Below, piece by piece: positions 27,591 to 36,746 of a stretch of DNA of 64,000 nt (within the stretch, counting starts at the first letter, position 1; each line of letters starts with the position of its first letter). The DNA is from Methanoculleus sp. GTDB lineage: Archaea > Halobacteriota > Methanomicrobia > Methanomicrobiales > Methanoculleaceae. The notes beneath the pieces are model-generated. The model saw nothing but the letters and a program-made list of their open reading frames with translations. It made no database searches and was not told the origin of the DNA. A program made the translations under genes and the position numbers. The stretch lies in NCBI RefSeq assembly GCF_020696975.1, contig NZ_JAJGBK010000004.1, positions 1-64,000 of the forward strand, written 5' to 3'.

Positions 27591-29087
27591 ATGTGTGCCC
27601 GTTTTCTGGAGCGCTTTTTCAAACCTACCCCCCATATCGTCGAAAGCCCGCCTCCGCCGTCGATCTCCCACGGAGCGGGTGCCGGTGTTCCCGAGTACCG
27701 GGTGAAGCCTTATTTTATTGTGGCCTCTGTCGAGATGGGCAATACCACGACGAAGTGTATTCTGACCGGCACGAATCTCGAAACGGGCAGGTCCTACGTC
27801 ATCAACAAGACCGTGACCATGAGCCGTGACGTCCGGCCACCGAAACCGGGCGAGACAGTCTTCGGGGCAACCCTAGACGGCACGGAACTGACCCGGGAAT
27901 CGGTCACGGAACTGGTGCGCGATACCCTGATCCGGTGTCATAACGAGGCTCACCTGAGCATCAAGGACGATCTCGACTTCGTCGTCAGGAGCACCGGTGT
28001 CGTGGCGGCGATGGACTCCCCCGACCAGGTCGGGGACTTCATCATCGCGCTTGCAAACGGCTGCCTCGAAGCCGGTGTTCCCCCGCGGAAGATGACACCG
28101 CCGATGTCGATCGACAACCTCCCCCCGAAACTCCGGCAGTTCTCGTTCGCCGACCGTCTGGTCTTCGTCGGCGCGGTTGCCGGCGTCGTGCCGCCGGTCG
28201 GATGTACCGGCGTCGAGATGGTGGCAAACGAGATGGAAGGCGAGCTTGCGATGGCGGGGATCAAGGAAGGCGCCAAATGGACGCCGGTCGACTTCCGGAA
28301 CCCCTGCATCTCGATCGACTTCGGGACCACACTCGACGGCCGGATCACGAGCGACGTCGCACCCGACAACCCGAACCCGTTCGCCCAGACGATCGGGAAC
28401 TTCTGCGGGCTCGCGGGTGCCATACCGGACGCAATCGTCCGGGGCACGGGGCTTGTGAAGAATAGGACGGGGACAGCCCTCGACCTCTTCGGCGACCACA
28501 GCATCAAGGGCGCGTTCGGGGGCAGGAAACGCTCCGTCGTCGAGGATTACGTCAACCGCTGCCACGAGCACATCGACATCCGGATCGTCCCGCCCGACCG
28601 GACGAGGTTCGGCCGGGTCCCTGTCTGCGCCGACGTTGCCGACAAATCGGGCGTCGCCCTTATCGGGTGTGACTCCGGCGTCAACGGCAGCGAGATGCCT
28701 GCGCTCGAAGAGATCGGGCGCGAAATCCACGAGAAGCACGGCATGGGCATGCTGACCGAGGTCGTCGACCGTGTCTGCGCGAGGATGGCGCTCCGGCTCA
28801 TCGATGTCGCCATCGAGAAGGGAATGGTCCCGCCGAACTCGTCGATCGGATTCACGGGGCGGGCGGCGATATCGGGGAGGAAGCCCGAGTACATTCTCGA
28901 GGGGATAACGGAGCGGAACCTCTACGACACACCAAATGACCATCTGGTCTTCGTGGACGACGGTCTTGCCCGAGGAGCAGCACTGATGGGGCGGTGCATG
29001 AACTCCCTCGGGAAACCGAAGGCCCCGCTCGGCGGGGTGCGGGGAGGGCCATGTATTATGTCCCGCCGGATCAAAATAGGAAAGTAG
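27591..29087 (+). CDS. Methanogenesis marker protein 14
   Basis: Member of a family confined to methanogens and related archaea (marker 14); its role is not established. The protein is 498 aa from this start. FIVASVEMGNTTTKCILTG and CISIDFGTTLDGRI resemble the two phosphate-binding motifs of ASKHA ATPases, and VFVDDGLARGAALMG near the C-terminus fits the same fold. I infer a nucleotide-dependent activation role, possibly like corrinoid-protein reactivases. Many Cys and Gly residues cluster in VVPPVGCTGVEM. A small conserved gene follows after 12 bases, probably in the same operon. Confidence 0.88.
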   Translation: MCARFLERFFKPTPHIVESPPPPSISHGAGAGVPEYRVKPYFIVASVEMGNTTTKCILTGTNLETGRSYVINKTVTMSRDVRPPKPGETVFGATLDGTELTRESVTELVRDTLIRCHNEAHLSIKDDLDFVVRSTGVVAAMDSPDQVGDFIIALANGCLEAGVPPRKMTPPMSIDNLPPKLRQFSFADRLVFVGAVAGVVPPVGCTGVEMVANEMEGELAMAGIKEGAKWTPVDFRNPCISIDFGTTLDGRITSDVAPDNPNPFAQTIGNFCGLAGAIPDAIVRGTGLVKNRTGTALDLFGDHSIKGAFGGRKRSVVEDYVNRCHEHIDIRIVPPDRTRFGRVPVCADVADKSGVALIGCDSGVNGSEMPALEEIGREIHEKHGMGMLTEVVDRVCARMALRLIDVAIEKGMVPPNSSIGFTGRAAISGRKPEYILEGITERNLYDTPNDHLVFVDDGLARGAALMGRCMNSLGKPKAPLGGVRGGPCIMSRRIKIGK

Positions 29088-29099
29088 GATCTGGTAATA

Positions 29100-29333
29100 A
29101 TGGCTGAAGAAGAACTGTTTGATCTACTTGTCCCCCCGGGCGTGCCCCGGAAGATGATCTACGATGTCGTCGAGAAGTACGACGTGGAAGTGGTGCGGCG
29201 GCCGCAGAAACTGTCGTTTGCAAACATGGACGGGGACGCGAGAGAACTGATTGCATTCCGCGGAAAGAGAGAGGTCGTCGAAGAGGTGCAGAATTACCTC
29301 TTTACGCAACTCAAAGAGTTCATCGCGGAATAG
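29100..29333 (+). CDS. Small conserved protein downstream of marker 14
   Basis: The protein is 77 aa: MAEEELFDLLVPPGVPRKMI, then a charged middle and the C-terminal VEEVQNYLFTQLKEF. The predicted pattern is alpha/beta with one short ACT- or NIL-like beta-alpha unit, but I do not recognise a named family. Good codon usage, a start 12 bases after marker 14 and a terminator right after it support a real, co-transcribed gene. Any function would have to be inferred from its partner. Confidence 0.75.
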   Translation: MAEEELFDLLVPPGVPRKMIYDVVEKYDVEVVRRPQKLSFANMDGDARELIAFRGKREVVEEVQNYLFTQLKEFIAE

Positions 29334-29338
29334 ATACC

Positions 29339-29346
29339 TTTTTTTT
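29339..29346 (+). terminator. Oligo-T terminator after the marker 14 operon
   Basis: Eight T residues begin five bases after the stop of the 77-aa gene. The remaining 29347-29568 gap shows nothing I can identify. Confidence 0.6.
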
Positions 29347-29568
29347 GGATTCGTGCGCCGCGGGATCGTCGCGTACGGCATAACCCCGGGCTGAGTCATG
29401 TAAGCCGGGACGGTTGCAGGTGGACCGGTCAGACAGGGACTACCTGAGGTCATCCCGGCATTCTCCAGGATAGGCTCCCCCCGCCAGGAGACACTGTGAC
29501 GCCCAGGTCGGGAAGAGCCCATAACCGATTGCACCCGTTGAATCCGAGGTGGAACGGTCGCGGGATGT

Positions 29569-30498
29569 TTAATCCGTCGCCGGCATCCCGCCGGCGATCA
29601 GCCTAACAAGGAGCGCCTTCTGTGCGTGGAGCCGGTTCTCAGCCTGGTCCCAGACGACGCTCTGCGGCCCTTCCATCACCTCGTCGGTGATCTCCTCGCC
29701 CCGGTGGGCGGGGAGGCAGTGCATCACGAGAGCGTCGTCTGATGCCTGCGCCAGAAGGCGGGAGTCTATCGTGTAGTTCTTGAGGGCCCGCAGGCGCTCC
29801 GCACGCTCCTGCTCATCACCCATCGAGACCCAGATATCGGTGTAGAGGACGTCCGCATCCCGGGCGGCCTCCGCAGGGTCCGTGACGACGCTGACCCTAG
29901 CGCCTCGCGCCCGTGCCAGATCAATGACCTCAACTTTTGGCTGGTAGCCATCGGGGCTTGCGACCACAATCTCCATCCCGGTCAGGGCCGAGGAGAGGAT
30001 CCACGAGTTGCAGACGTTGTTGCCGTCCCCGACCCACGCGAGTTTCAGGTCGTGGAGATCGCCGAACCGCTCGCTCAAGGTCATGATGTCGGCCAGCACC
30101 TGGCAGGGGTGCAGCCGGTCCGAGAGGCCGTTGATGACCGGGACCGTCGAGTAGCGGGCGAACTCCTCGATGGTGGCGTGGCTGTAGGCACGGATCATCA
30201 CCGCATCGACGTAGCGGGCAAGCACCCGCGCCGTATCCCGAACCTCCTCGCCCCGCCCGAGTTGCATATCCTGGGGGTTTAAGAAGAGCGCGTGGCCGCC
30301 GAGGTCGGTCATTCCCACCTCGAACGAGACACGGGTGCGGGTCGACGCCTTCTCAAAGATCATCCCGAGGCTCTTCCCGCCAAGAAACTCATGCGCAGCC
30401 CCTGCACTCTTCAGCCGCTTTAAGCGCATTGCGTCGGCGACGATGCTCTCCAGCTCAAACTCGTCGATATCGATGATCGAGAGAAAGTCCTTCTTCAT
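29569..30498 (-). CDS. argF: Ornithine carbamoyltransferase
   Basis: Transfers the carbamoyl group of carbamoyl phosphate to ornithine, making citrulline for ArgG. Carbamoyl phosphate site [16 protein letters not shown], ornithine/domain motif [12 protein letters not shown] and the C-terminal [13 protein letters not shown] are intact. The protein is 309 aa. ATG 30498 overlaps the purD stop as ATGA, so translation is probably coupled to purD. Confidence 0.97.
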   Translation of the reverse strand: MKKDFLSIIDIDEFELESIVADAMRLKRLKSAGAAHEFLGGKSLGMIFEKASTRTRVSFEVGMTDLGGHALFLNPQDMQLGRGEEVRDTARVLARYVDAVMIRAYSHATIEEFARYSTVPVINGLSDRLHPCQVLADIMTLSERFGDLHDLKLAWVGDGNNVCNSWILSSALTGMEIVVASPDGYQPKVEVIDLARARGARVSVVTDPAEAARDADVLYTDIWVSMGDEQERAERLRALKNYTIDSRLLAQASDDALVMHCLPAHRGEEITDEVMEGPQSVVWDQAENRLHAQKALLVRLIAGGMPATD

Positions 30499-31781
30499 GC
30501 AATCTCCCTCATATGCCGGCACCGCCTCTCGAGAACCGCCCGGGTGCCGATATCCTTGCGGTGGAAGACGCGGCCAGAGACGGACGCCGCCGCCTTCTCG
30601 GCGATCTCCTCGGCCTCTTCGAGCGTCTCCCCTCTCCCGACGAACGCGAGCGTCCGCGACGTCTGGGTGTAGAGCGTCCCGTCCCGCTCCTCGACGTTTG
30701 CGTAGTAGAGGAGAGCGTCACCATAGTCGCCGATGGCGAGAGGCTCATGGGTCATCGGGGCCTCCGGGTAGCCTTCGGGGACGAGGTACTTGCAGACCGT
30801 CGCCTTATGAGCAAACCGGACATGCGACGGCGAGAGGTCTCCCTCCGTGACATGACGGATGATCTCGGAGAAGTCCGTTTCCAGGAGCGAGAGGACGTTC
30901 ATCGCCTCAGGGTCTCCGAACCGGGCGTTGAACTCGATGACCTTCGGGCCGTCGCGGGTGTTCATGAACTGGCCGTAGAGGATCCCCCGGTAGGGCGTCC
31001 CCTCAGCCTGCATGGCCGCGACTGTATCCTCCATGATCCGGAGCGCCTTCTCGTAGTCAGAACGTGCGACAAACGGGAGCATGTGGTCCGGCAGGGAGTA
31101 CGAGCCCATCCCCCCGGTGTTCGGCCCCACATCACCCTCGTATGCACGTTTGTGGTCCTGGACGAGCGGCATGGGCACCAGGTGCTCGCCGTCGACGAAC
31201 GCCTGAAGGGTGAACTCCTCGCCGATGAGCCGCTCTTCCAGCACGACGTCGCCCCCGATCTCCCGGGCATACTCGACAGCCCCCGCAGTATCGACATGCT
31301 CGCCCATGATCCGCACCCCCTTCCCGCCGGTAAGGCCGATGGGCTTGATAGCGAGGTCGCCGTCGTAGGTCTCGATGAACTGCCGTGCCTCCTCCGGGTC
31401 GTGGAAGACCCGGTAATCCGGGCATCCCGCAATCTCATGCCGCTCCATCAGGCGGCGGCAGAACGCCTTATCCGTCTCAAGCCGGGCCGCTGCACGGGTC
31501 GGCCCGAGAGATGGTATCCCCGCCGCTTCGAGGTGATCGACGATGCCCGCCTCAAGGGGCGCCTCTGGCCCGATGACCGCAACATCAACCGCATTCTCGG
31601 TGGCGAATTGTATTATCTCCGGGATATTGGTCTCTTTTTCAAGGAGCACCCGCTCCGCGAGCCGGGCAATCCCTGGATTCTTGCGTGCCATAACAGAAAA
31701 TATTCTCACGCCGCTGTTGCAGGAAAGCGCCCTGGTGATCGCATGTTCCCTGCCACCACCACCTACAACGAGTACTTTCAT
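30495..31781 (-). CDS. purD: Phosphoribosylamine-glycine ligase
   Basis: ATP-grasp enzyme of purine synthesis that joins 5-phosphoribosylamine and glycine. [15 protein letters not shown] is the GARS N-domain start; [14 protein letters not shown] is the ATP-grasp nucleotide loop; [11 protein letters not shown] and [11 protein letters not shown] are family markers. The protein is 428 aa. ATG 31781 is chosen over 31790 because the usual GARS N-terminus is MKVLVVG. Lies between pyrE and argF in a minus-strand cluster of nucleotide and arginine genes. Confidence 0.96.
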   Translation of the reverse strand: MKVLVVGGGGREHAITRALSCNSGVRIFSVMARKNPGIARLAERVLLEKETNIPEIIQFATENAVDVAVIGPEAPLEAGIVDHLEAAGIPSLGPTRAAARLETDKAFCRRLMERHEIAGCPDYRVFHDPEEARQFIETYDGDLAIKPIGLTGGKGVRIMGEHVDTAGAVEYAREIGGDVVLEERLIGEEFTLQAFVDGEHLVPMPLVQDHKRAYEGDVGPNTGGMGSYSLPDHMLPFVARSDYEKALRIMEDTVAAMQAEGTPYRGILYGQFMNTRDGPKVIEFNARFGDPEAMNVLSLLETDFSEIIRHVTEGDLSPSHVRFAHKATVCKYLVPEGYPEAPMTHEPLAIGDYGDALLYYANVEERDGTLYTQTSRTLAFVGRGETLEEAEEIAEKAAASVSGRVFHRKDIGTRAVLERRCRHMREIA

Positions 31782-31814
31782 ATCCATCATATTCGTCTGC
31801 TCTTAAAAAAATGT

Positions 31815-32327
31815 TTATCCGTCCAGCAGCTCACTGACCCGCACAAGAGCAAGAAGCGACGCCCCTTTTTCTGCAAGCGCCTCATGGGCGCCCGCTTCCC
31901 GGTCAACGACGGTTACTACCCGGTCGACATGCGCCCCTGCGGCACGCAGTGCTGCAAGACCGTAGAGGGCGCTTCCCCCGGATGTGGTCACGTCTTCGAC
32001 CAGCAGCACGCGCTTATCCTTCACGTCGCCGATGATCGCCCCGGCCTTGCCGTGGTCCTTCTCTGCCTTCCTGATGATCGCGTAGGGCCGACCGCTCGCG
32101 AGCGAGACGGCGACAGCAATCGGAACGGCACCGACGGCCACCCCGGCAACCATATCAAACTCATGGGCTTCGGCAATGGCTTCTCCGATTGCCGCAAGAA
32201 TGGTAGGGTTTGTTGTTGCAGCCTTGATGTCGATGTAGTAGGTGCTCCGGGCTCCGGATGCAAGGACAAAGTCCCCGAACTCGATAGCCCCGCTCTCAAG
32301 CAACAGTGTCGCGATAGGGTTTACCAT
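31815..32327 (-). CDS. pyrE: Orotate phosphoribosyltransferase
   Basis: Makes orotidine 5'-phosphate from orotate and PRPP. The PRPP-binding motif VLLVEDVTTSGGSALYG is clear; the N-terminal FGDFVLASGARSTYYIDIKA is the OPRTase beta hairpin. 170 aa, typical for archaea, with no OMP decarboxylase fusion. Its first codons overlap the carS stop by seven bases, so carS, pyrE, purD and argF look like one transcription unit. Confidence 0.97.
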   Translation of the reverse strand: MVNPIATLLLESGAIEFGDFVLASGARSTYYIDIKAATTNPTILAAIGEAIAEAHEFDMVAGVAVGAVPIAVAVSLASGRPYAIIRKAEKDHGKAGAIIGDVKDKRVLLVEDVTTSGGSALYGLAALRAAGAHVDRVVTVVDREAGAHEALAEKGASLLALVRVSELLDG

Positions 32328-32869
32328 GGTACGTCTTTAACTCCGATGTAATAACCGATAATGTTCACTATCCGGTGAAGCAGCGGTGTCACGATGATGA
32401 TCCAGACGGCAACGGGTAAGGTAATATTCTCCAACAACCACTGGGGGTAAACCAGGAGGATGAGCAGAAAGGAACCGATAACCAGGTCATACTGATCGGC
32501 CAGGAACCAGGACTCGCCCCGCTCCTTGCCCAGCCTCCGCTTCAGGAAGCTCTTGGCGAGATCGCCGAGGAGAGCACCCGACGCAAGCAGAGTCACGGAG
32601 AGAATGGTCTGATTCGGAAGCGCCGTCAGGCTGAACGAGGACCAGACCCAGATCTCGATGAGACCCACCAGTACTCCACTGAGGACGCCACCGAAGAATC
32701 CCCGGTAGGTCTTGCCGTCACCAAAGATCCTTCTCCCGTCGGTGAACGTCTTCCCAAGATCGATTGGGGTTCCTCCGCCGAAGAGTGCAGCCGCTGAGTT
32801 CGGCACGTACGCCGGAAGCATGATCCACAATGCCGCAAGCAACGACACGATCCAGTAGCCGATGTCCAT
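32321..32869 (-). CDS. carS: CDP-archaeol synthase
   Basis: Integral membrane cytidylyltransferase (formerly DUF46) that activates 2,3-digeranylgeranylglyceryl phosphate with CTP, before polar head groups such as inositol are attached. About five hydrophobic helices surround the loop FTDGRRIFGDGKTYRGFFGG (about residues 43-62), with FLKRRLGKERGESWFLADQYDLVIG later, the catalytic polar loops of the family. The ATG at 32869 is preferred; a TTG at 32884 would give five extra residues on a nearly leaderless mRNA. Confidence 0.93.
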   Translation of the reverse strand: MDIGYWIVSLLAALWIMLPAYVPNSAAALFGGGTPIDLGKTFTDGRRIFGDGKTYRGFFGGVLSGVLVGLIEIWVWSSFSLTALPNQTILSVTLLASGALLGDLAKSFLKRRLGKERGESWFLADQYDLVIGSFLLILLVYPQWLLENITLPVAVWIIIVTPLLHRIVNIIGYYIGVKDVPW

Positions 32870-32900
32870 ATCCAGAAACGCCAATATCCATTACAATCAG

Positions 32901-32912
32901 TAAATATAAAGA
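32901..32912. promoter_or_regulatory. Shared bidirectional TATA element between carS and the radical SAM gene
   Basis: AGTAAATATAAA reads TTTATATTTACT on the other strand. It is the only AT-rich core between the divergent genes and is suitably placed for both: about 40 bases before the carS ATG and about 55 before the radical SAM ATG, which also has GGTGAG at 32952-32957. Confidence 0.55.
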
Positions 32913-32960
32913 TTAAAGTGTCGAAATATGAGATAGAACTTCGATGGGCACGGTGAGAAA

Positions 32961-34430
32961 ATGCTGATAAAAAAGACAAAGAGCCTCTGTCCAACGTGCG
33001 GCCGCATCCTCGACGCCGATATCGTTGAGGGAGAGGGGAAGGTCTGGCTGGTCCGTACCTGCCCAGAGCATGGCATGTACCGGGCCCTCTACTGGTCGGA
33101 CGCAGAGATGTACCGGAGGTTCGACGCCTACGAGCGCATCGGACATGGCATCTCAAACCCGCAGAAGGCCTCGTCCCCTGCAGGGTGCCCGAATGACTGC
33201 GGCATCTGTCAGAACCACCGGTCAACCACGTTGCTCGCAAATATCGATCTGACGAACCGGTGCAACCTTAACTGTGACTTCTGCTTTGCGAATGCGCGGG
33301 CATGCGGTTTTGTCTACGAACCGACATTTGATCAGGTCGTGGATATGCTACGCATGCTGCGCGAGGAAAAGCCTGTGCCGGCGCCAGCGGTTCAATTTTC
33401 CGGCGGAGAACCGACATTGCGCGACGATCTCCCCGAACTCATCCGAAAGGCAAAGGAGATTGGGCTGTATCAGGTGCAGGTCGCGACAAACGGAATCAGA
33501 CTCGCCCAGGAGCCCGACTACGCCAGACAGCTCAAGGAAGCAGGGCTCTCCACCGTCTACCTGCACTTCGACGGCATATCCCGCGAGACCAATCCAAAAC
33601 TCGCAAGTGACCGGCGGGCCATCGAGAACTGCGAGAAGATCGGGTTAGGGATGGTGCTGGTGCCCACGGTCATCAAGGGCAAGAACGACCACGAGGTGGG
33701 CGCCATCATTCAATACGCCGCCGAGCACATCAGGACCATCCGGGGCGTCAACTTCCAGCCGGTGGCCTTCACCGGGGCGGCAAGCGAGGATGACGTCAGG
33801 GAAGAGCGGATCACCATCCCGGAACTTGCAGAGCGGATCGAGGAGCAGACAGATGGGGTGATCAAGAAGGAATACTTCTACCCCGTGCCCTGCGTCGTCC
33901 CGATCTCCGAACTCGTTGAGGAGTACACCGGCAAACCCCAGGTCACGTTCACCACGCACCAGCACTGTGGTGCGGCGACCTACGTCTTTATCACCGAGGA
34001 AGGGATGGTCCCGATAAATAAGATGGTCGACGTCGACGCCTTCTTTGAATCGGTCGAGAAGATGGGGGCGAAGCTCGCGAAAGGTGGGTCGCTCAATAAG
34101 TATGTGACCCTCGTCGAGGGCGTCAAGGACCTCTACGGCTCCACGCGGAAGGCGGAGCAGAAGAATACCGGAGAGTTCCTCAAACTGATCGGAAAGACGC
34201 TCGTAATGCAGAACTTCGAAGCTCTGCGCGAGTTCCACTGGAACGCTCTCTTCATCGGCACGATGCACTTCATGGACTGCTACAACTACGACCTCTCCAG
34301 GGTGGAGCGGTGCTGTATCCACTACGCGACACCCGACGGCCGCCTGATCCCGTTCTGCACCTACAACAGCGGTCCGGTCTACCGGGAGAAGGTCTGGAAA
34401 GCCTTCGCGCAGCCCAAAAAAGACGAGTAA
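32961..34430 (+). CDS. tes: Radical SAM protein of the tetraether lipid synthase (Tes/MJ0619) family
   Basis: The protein is 489 aa. The N-terminal CPTCGRILDADIVE and CPEHG motifs form a likely metal site, GCPNDCGICQNH a second Cys cluster, and RCNLNCDFC (C101, C105, C108) binds the SAM [4Fe-4S] cluster; FSGGEPTLRDDLPE follows. C-terminal Cys residues (HQHCGAA, MDCYNYD, RCCIHYA, FCTYNSG) could bind auxiliary clusters. Family members couple two archaeol chains to give tetraether lipids, and MJ0619 was earlier reported to methylate pterin precursors. Divergence from carS favours the lipid role. Paralogues exist, so the assignment is inference. Confidence 0.78.
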   Translation: MLIKKTKSLCPTCGRILDADIVEGEGKVWLVRTCPEHGMYRALYWSDAEMYRRFDAYERIGHGISNPQKASSPAGCPNDCGICQNHRSTTLLANIDLTNRCNLNCDFCFANARACGFVYEPTFDQVVDMLRMLREEKPVPAPAVQFSGGEPTLRDDLPELIRKAKEIGLYQVQVATNGIRLAQEPDYARQLKEAGLSTVYLHFDGISRETNPKLASDRRAIENCEKIGLGMVLVPTVIKGKNDHEVGAIIQYAAEHIRTIRGVNFQPVAFTGAASEDDVREERITIPELAERIEEQTDGVIKKEYFYPVPCVVPISELVEEYTGKPQVTFTTHQHCGAATYVFITEEGMVPINKMVDVDAFFESVEKMGAKLAKGGSLNKYVTLVEGVKDLYGSTRKAEQKNTGEFLKLIGKTLVMQNFEALREFHWNALFIGTMHFMDCYNYDLSRVERCCIHYATPDGRLIPFCTYNSGPVYREKVWKAFAQPKKDE

Positions 34431-34444
34431 CGGCCCATCTTGAC

Positions 34445-34474
34445 CGGGGGTGATCCCCCGGATGAACTTTTTTG
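34445..34474 (+). terminator. Hairpin and T-run terminator after the radical SAM gene
   Basis: CCGGGGG-TGAT-CCCCCGG forms a 7-bp stem (34445-34462), followed within six bases by a T-run (34469-34474). This is an unusually bacterial-looking terminator for this window. Confidence 0.6.
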
Positions 34475-34615
34475 CGCCATGATGCGGTTGCCCGGGATGG
34501 TATGCTGATGGCCGGACGGCTTACACCACGACCGATACATTTCAGCCATCGTTGCGCAGTTTCACGCTTCACGAGACGCACAGGGGCCGGGGCACCCGGT
34601 TATACCCCGGGAGTA

Positions 34616-35554
34616 TCAGGGAAACGGCAGTTCATACCCTTCCTCTTTCCGCGCGACAAGGGCGGCAATGGCGAGGTCCTGTATGGCAAGCCCGGTGGAG
34701 TCGAATATCGTGATAGCGTCGGGACTCGATCGGCCTTTCTTCCCGATGACGACCTCGCCGAGGGTTCCTGCAATCCGGCCGGAGTCGTAGAGGCCGGTGC
34801 TGATCGGGACGTTCACTTCACCCGAGTGGATCGCCTGGCCGGGATCGTCGACGAAGACCTCTGCCATCAGCAGGAGGGCGGGGTCCAGTTCCTGTTTGCC
34901 AGGCGCATCCGCGCCGATCGCGTTGATGTGCGTCCCTTCGTGGATCCAGTCCGCCATCACGAGCGGTTTCGTCGACGGCGTCGTCGTGAGGAGGACGTCA
35001 CAGTCAGAGGCGCGCTCGATCGAGACAGCCTGAGCGTCATACTCCGCGTAACGGGCTGCAAACGCCTCTGCACTCTTCTCAGTCCGGCTCCAGGCCAGGA
35101 TCTTCTCGATCGTGAGCGTTGCAGCCGTCGCCTCGACGAGCGCCTCGGCCTGCCGTCCGGTTCCGATGACGCCGAGGGTGACGGACCGCCGGGGTGAAAG
35201 GTGCCTCGCGGCGATGGCTCCCGCCGCACCGGTACGCATTGCCGTAAGTTCGGTGGCGTTGACGATCGCCTCCGGCGTGCCGGTCTCCACATCGATGATC
35301 ACCGTGAGGGCCATGACGGTGGGAAGACCCCGTGCCCGGTTATCAGGGTGGACATTGACGATCTTCACCCCGGCAATCTCAAGCGCCGGGAGGTAGGCAG
35401 GCATCGTCCGGAAATCCCCAGTCTGGACAAACGTCACATAGACCTTCGGCGGCATCTGGACGTTCCCTCTCCCGTGCTCAGCAAAGGCCGCCTCGATTGC
35501 CTGGTTTACCGTGGCATACGGCGGATATCCCGAGTGGACCGGATAATACTTCAT
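34616..35554 (-). CDS. ala: Alanine dehydrogenase-like protein (ornithine cyclodeaminase/mu-crystallin family)
   Basis: NAD(P)-dependent enzyme, 312 aa. PPKVYVTFVQTGDFRTMPAYLP carries the substrate-site pattern, TVMALTVIIDVETGTPEAIV and TELTAMRTGAAGAIAARHLS are family hallmarks, and VTLGVIGTGRQAEALVEA is the Rossmann loop. Archaeal members have been shown to be alanine dehydrogenases, but ornithine cyclodeaminase or imine reductase activity cannot be excluded. ATG 35554 is chosen because the family starts with a short strand (MKYYPVHSG); the upstream frame to 35686 looks non-coding. Confidence 0.85.
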   Translation of the reverse strand: MKYYPVHSGYPPYATVNQAIEAAFAEHGRGNVQMPPKVYVTFVQTGDFRTMPAYLPALEIAGVKIVNVHPDNRARGLPTVMALTVIIDVETGTPEAIVNATELTAMRTGAAGAIAARHLSPRRSVTLGVIGTGRQAEALVEATAATLTIEKILAWSRTEKSAEAFAARYAEYDAQAVSIERASDCDVLLTTTPSTKPLVMADWIHEGTHINAIGADAPGKQELDPALLLMAEVFVDDPGQAIHSGEVNVPISTGLYDSGRIAGTLGEVVIGKKGRSSPDAITIFDSTGLAIQDLAIAALVARKEEGYELPFP

Positions 35555-35717
35555 CCGGCGACCGCCCCCCGGCAGGGCAACCTCTCGGTCCGTCGCGGAA
35601 GGGCTATGGCCGGCCGGAGTTCCGGTGTGGCAGTGAGATGCATGGAACCCATTCCATGCTTCAGAGAGATTAACCTGTGGGTGCAAAAGAGAAAGGGAGC
35701 TGCCCCATACTCACCGA

Positions 35718-36389
35718 TCAGGCCGGCCCGTCCTGCATGCCCCGTATCGAGAGCCGGATCAGACCGAGGTTGGCGTCGGGCTTTGCGAGTATGCAGAGAA
35801 AGAGATCCCCGTAAGGTGCGATGATGAACTTCCCTGCCGGTGTCTCAAGGATCACCTGGGAGAGACGCCCCATCTCCATATCGGCCGTGATCCGGGTGCC
35901 GGCCCGGAGCAGGTCCTCGGCGACCGCGGCCACCTGCTCGAAGTCCGCTGAGCCGAGCGACTGAAGGGCAAACCCTTCGTGAAAGACCGAGACGGCAATG
36001 ACGCCCGGCTGCCGGGCAACCTGCTCAAGACTCTCCGTGCTCATCGGCCCGGCCGGGGCAGCAGGCGTTGCACCGTCTCCGTTGACCAGATACCCTCTCC
36101 TCCGGGAGACCTCCCGGGCAGCCTCGGTCTCTCCGGCGGTGTACGCAACGAGTTCGTAATCGAGGGACGGCCGGCCAAGCAGGTACCTGTGGGCTTCATC
36201 TCCACCAAGCAGCAGATTGCCGTCGATGCTCTCGAACGCGGCCGCATACGGGCTCCCGCTCTGGACCAGGAGAAAACCGGTCCCCCCGGGGCCGTCGATA
36301 CGCACTGCTCCCGTGAACCGGGGACTGATGGAGGCAAGGGCTGCGAGAGGCCCCTGCATCCGCCCGAGTGAGACGCCGTCGGGTAGCAT
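35718..36389 (-). CDS. Two-part protein with C-terminal Roadblock/LC7 domain
   Basis: The protein is 223 aa. Residues ~1-80 (ISPRFTGAVRIDGPGGTGFL... DEAHRYLLGR) resemble the DUF2226-like N-domain of the gene at 41468-42106. Residues ~120-220 (VARQPGVIAVSVFHEGFALQSLGSADFEQVAAVAEDLL...) have the beta-strand and helix pattern of Roadblock/LC7, the MglB-type regulatory fold for small GTPases or motors. A linker of Gly, Ala and Pro joins them. GTGAG precedes the ATG. Last gene of the hydrogenase operon; stop to start spacing to the preceding Roadblock gene is four bases. I know of no experimental data on this arrangement. Confidence 0.75.
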   Translation of the reverse strand: MLPDGVSLGRMQGPLAALASISPRFTGAVRIDGPGGTGFLLVQSGSPYAAAFESIDGNLLLGGDEAHRYLLGRPSLDYELVAYTAGETEAAREVSRRRGYLVNGDGATPAAPAGPMSTESLEQVARQPGVIAVSVFHEGFALQSLGSADFEQVAAVAEDLLRAGTRITADMEMGRLSQVILETPAGKFIIAPYGDLFLCILAKPDANLGLIRLSIRGMQDGPA

Positions 36390-36393
36390 CGTC

Positions 36394-36741
36394 TCACAGA
36401 GCAGCGGTTATCCGGTCCCGGTTCTTCTTCAGTTCGTATCGAATCCGCCCGACGTTGACGTTTGCGTCCGCCACGATGGCGATCAACTCGTCCTCGGAGA
36501 GCGGGGAGAGCAGGATGGGCCCATTCTCCAGTTCGACGAGCATCTGATACATCTCTCCCTTCCCGAGCTCGTTGCTCATGGCTTCAGACGTACCCATGCC
36601 GGTCGATGCCATGGCGCCCAGAGCCTCGACATCCACGTCCCCCGCAACGACGCTCTCGATCACAAAGCCGTCCCGTCCCGCCACGACCGCGGCGGTAACC
36701 CCGTCAAGTTTCAGAAACTCACCAAGGATCTGTTTAAGCAT
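36394..36741 (-). CDS. Roadblock/LC7-domain protein
   Basis: 115 aa, a single Roadblock domain: MLKQILGEFLKLDGVTAAVV, then AGRDGFVIESV, a helix with EALGAMASTGMGTSEAMSNE, LVELENGPILLSPLSEDELI and a C-terminal helix RIRYELKKNRDRIT. It resembles MglB and archaeal Roadblock proteins that dimerise and bind GTPases. It starts five bases after the hydrogenase large subunit stop, strongly indicating co-translation. Function in this operon is unknown; a regulatory or scaffold role is inferred. Confidence 0.87.
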   Translation of the reverse strand: MLKQILGEFLKLDGVTAAVVAGRDGFVIESVVAGDVDVEALGAMASTGMGTSEAMSNELGKGEMYQMLVELENGPILLSPLSEDELIAIVADANVNVGRIRYELKKNRDRITAAL

Positions 36742-36746
36742 CCATA

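Noticed and set aside
27056-27622. 188-aa minus-strand frame across the argG-marker 14 gap
   Set aside because: It overlaps the ends of two real genes, has no domain and runs through decayed repeat sequence.
30513-32351. 612-aa plus-strand frame antisense to purD and pyrE
   Set aside because: It mirrors the codon structure of purD and pyrE, which have complete catalytic motifs on the other strand.
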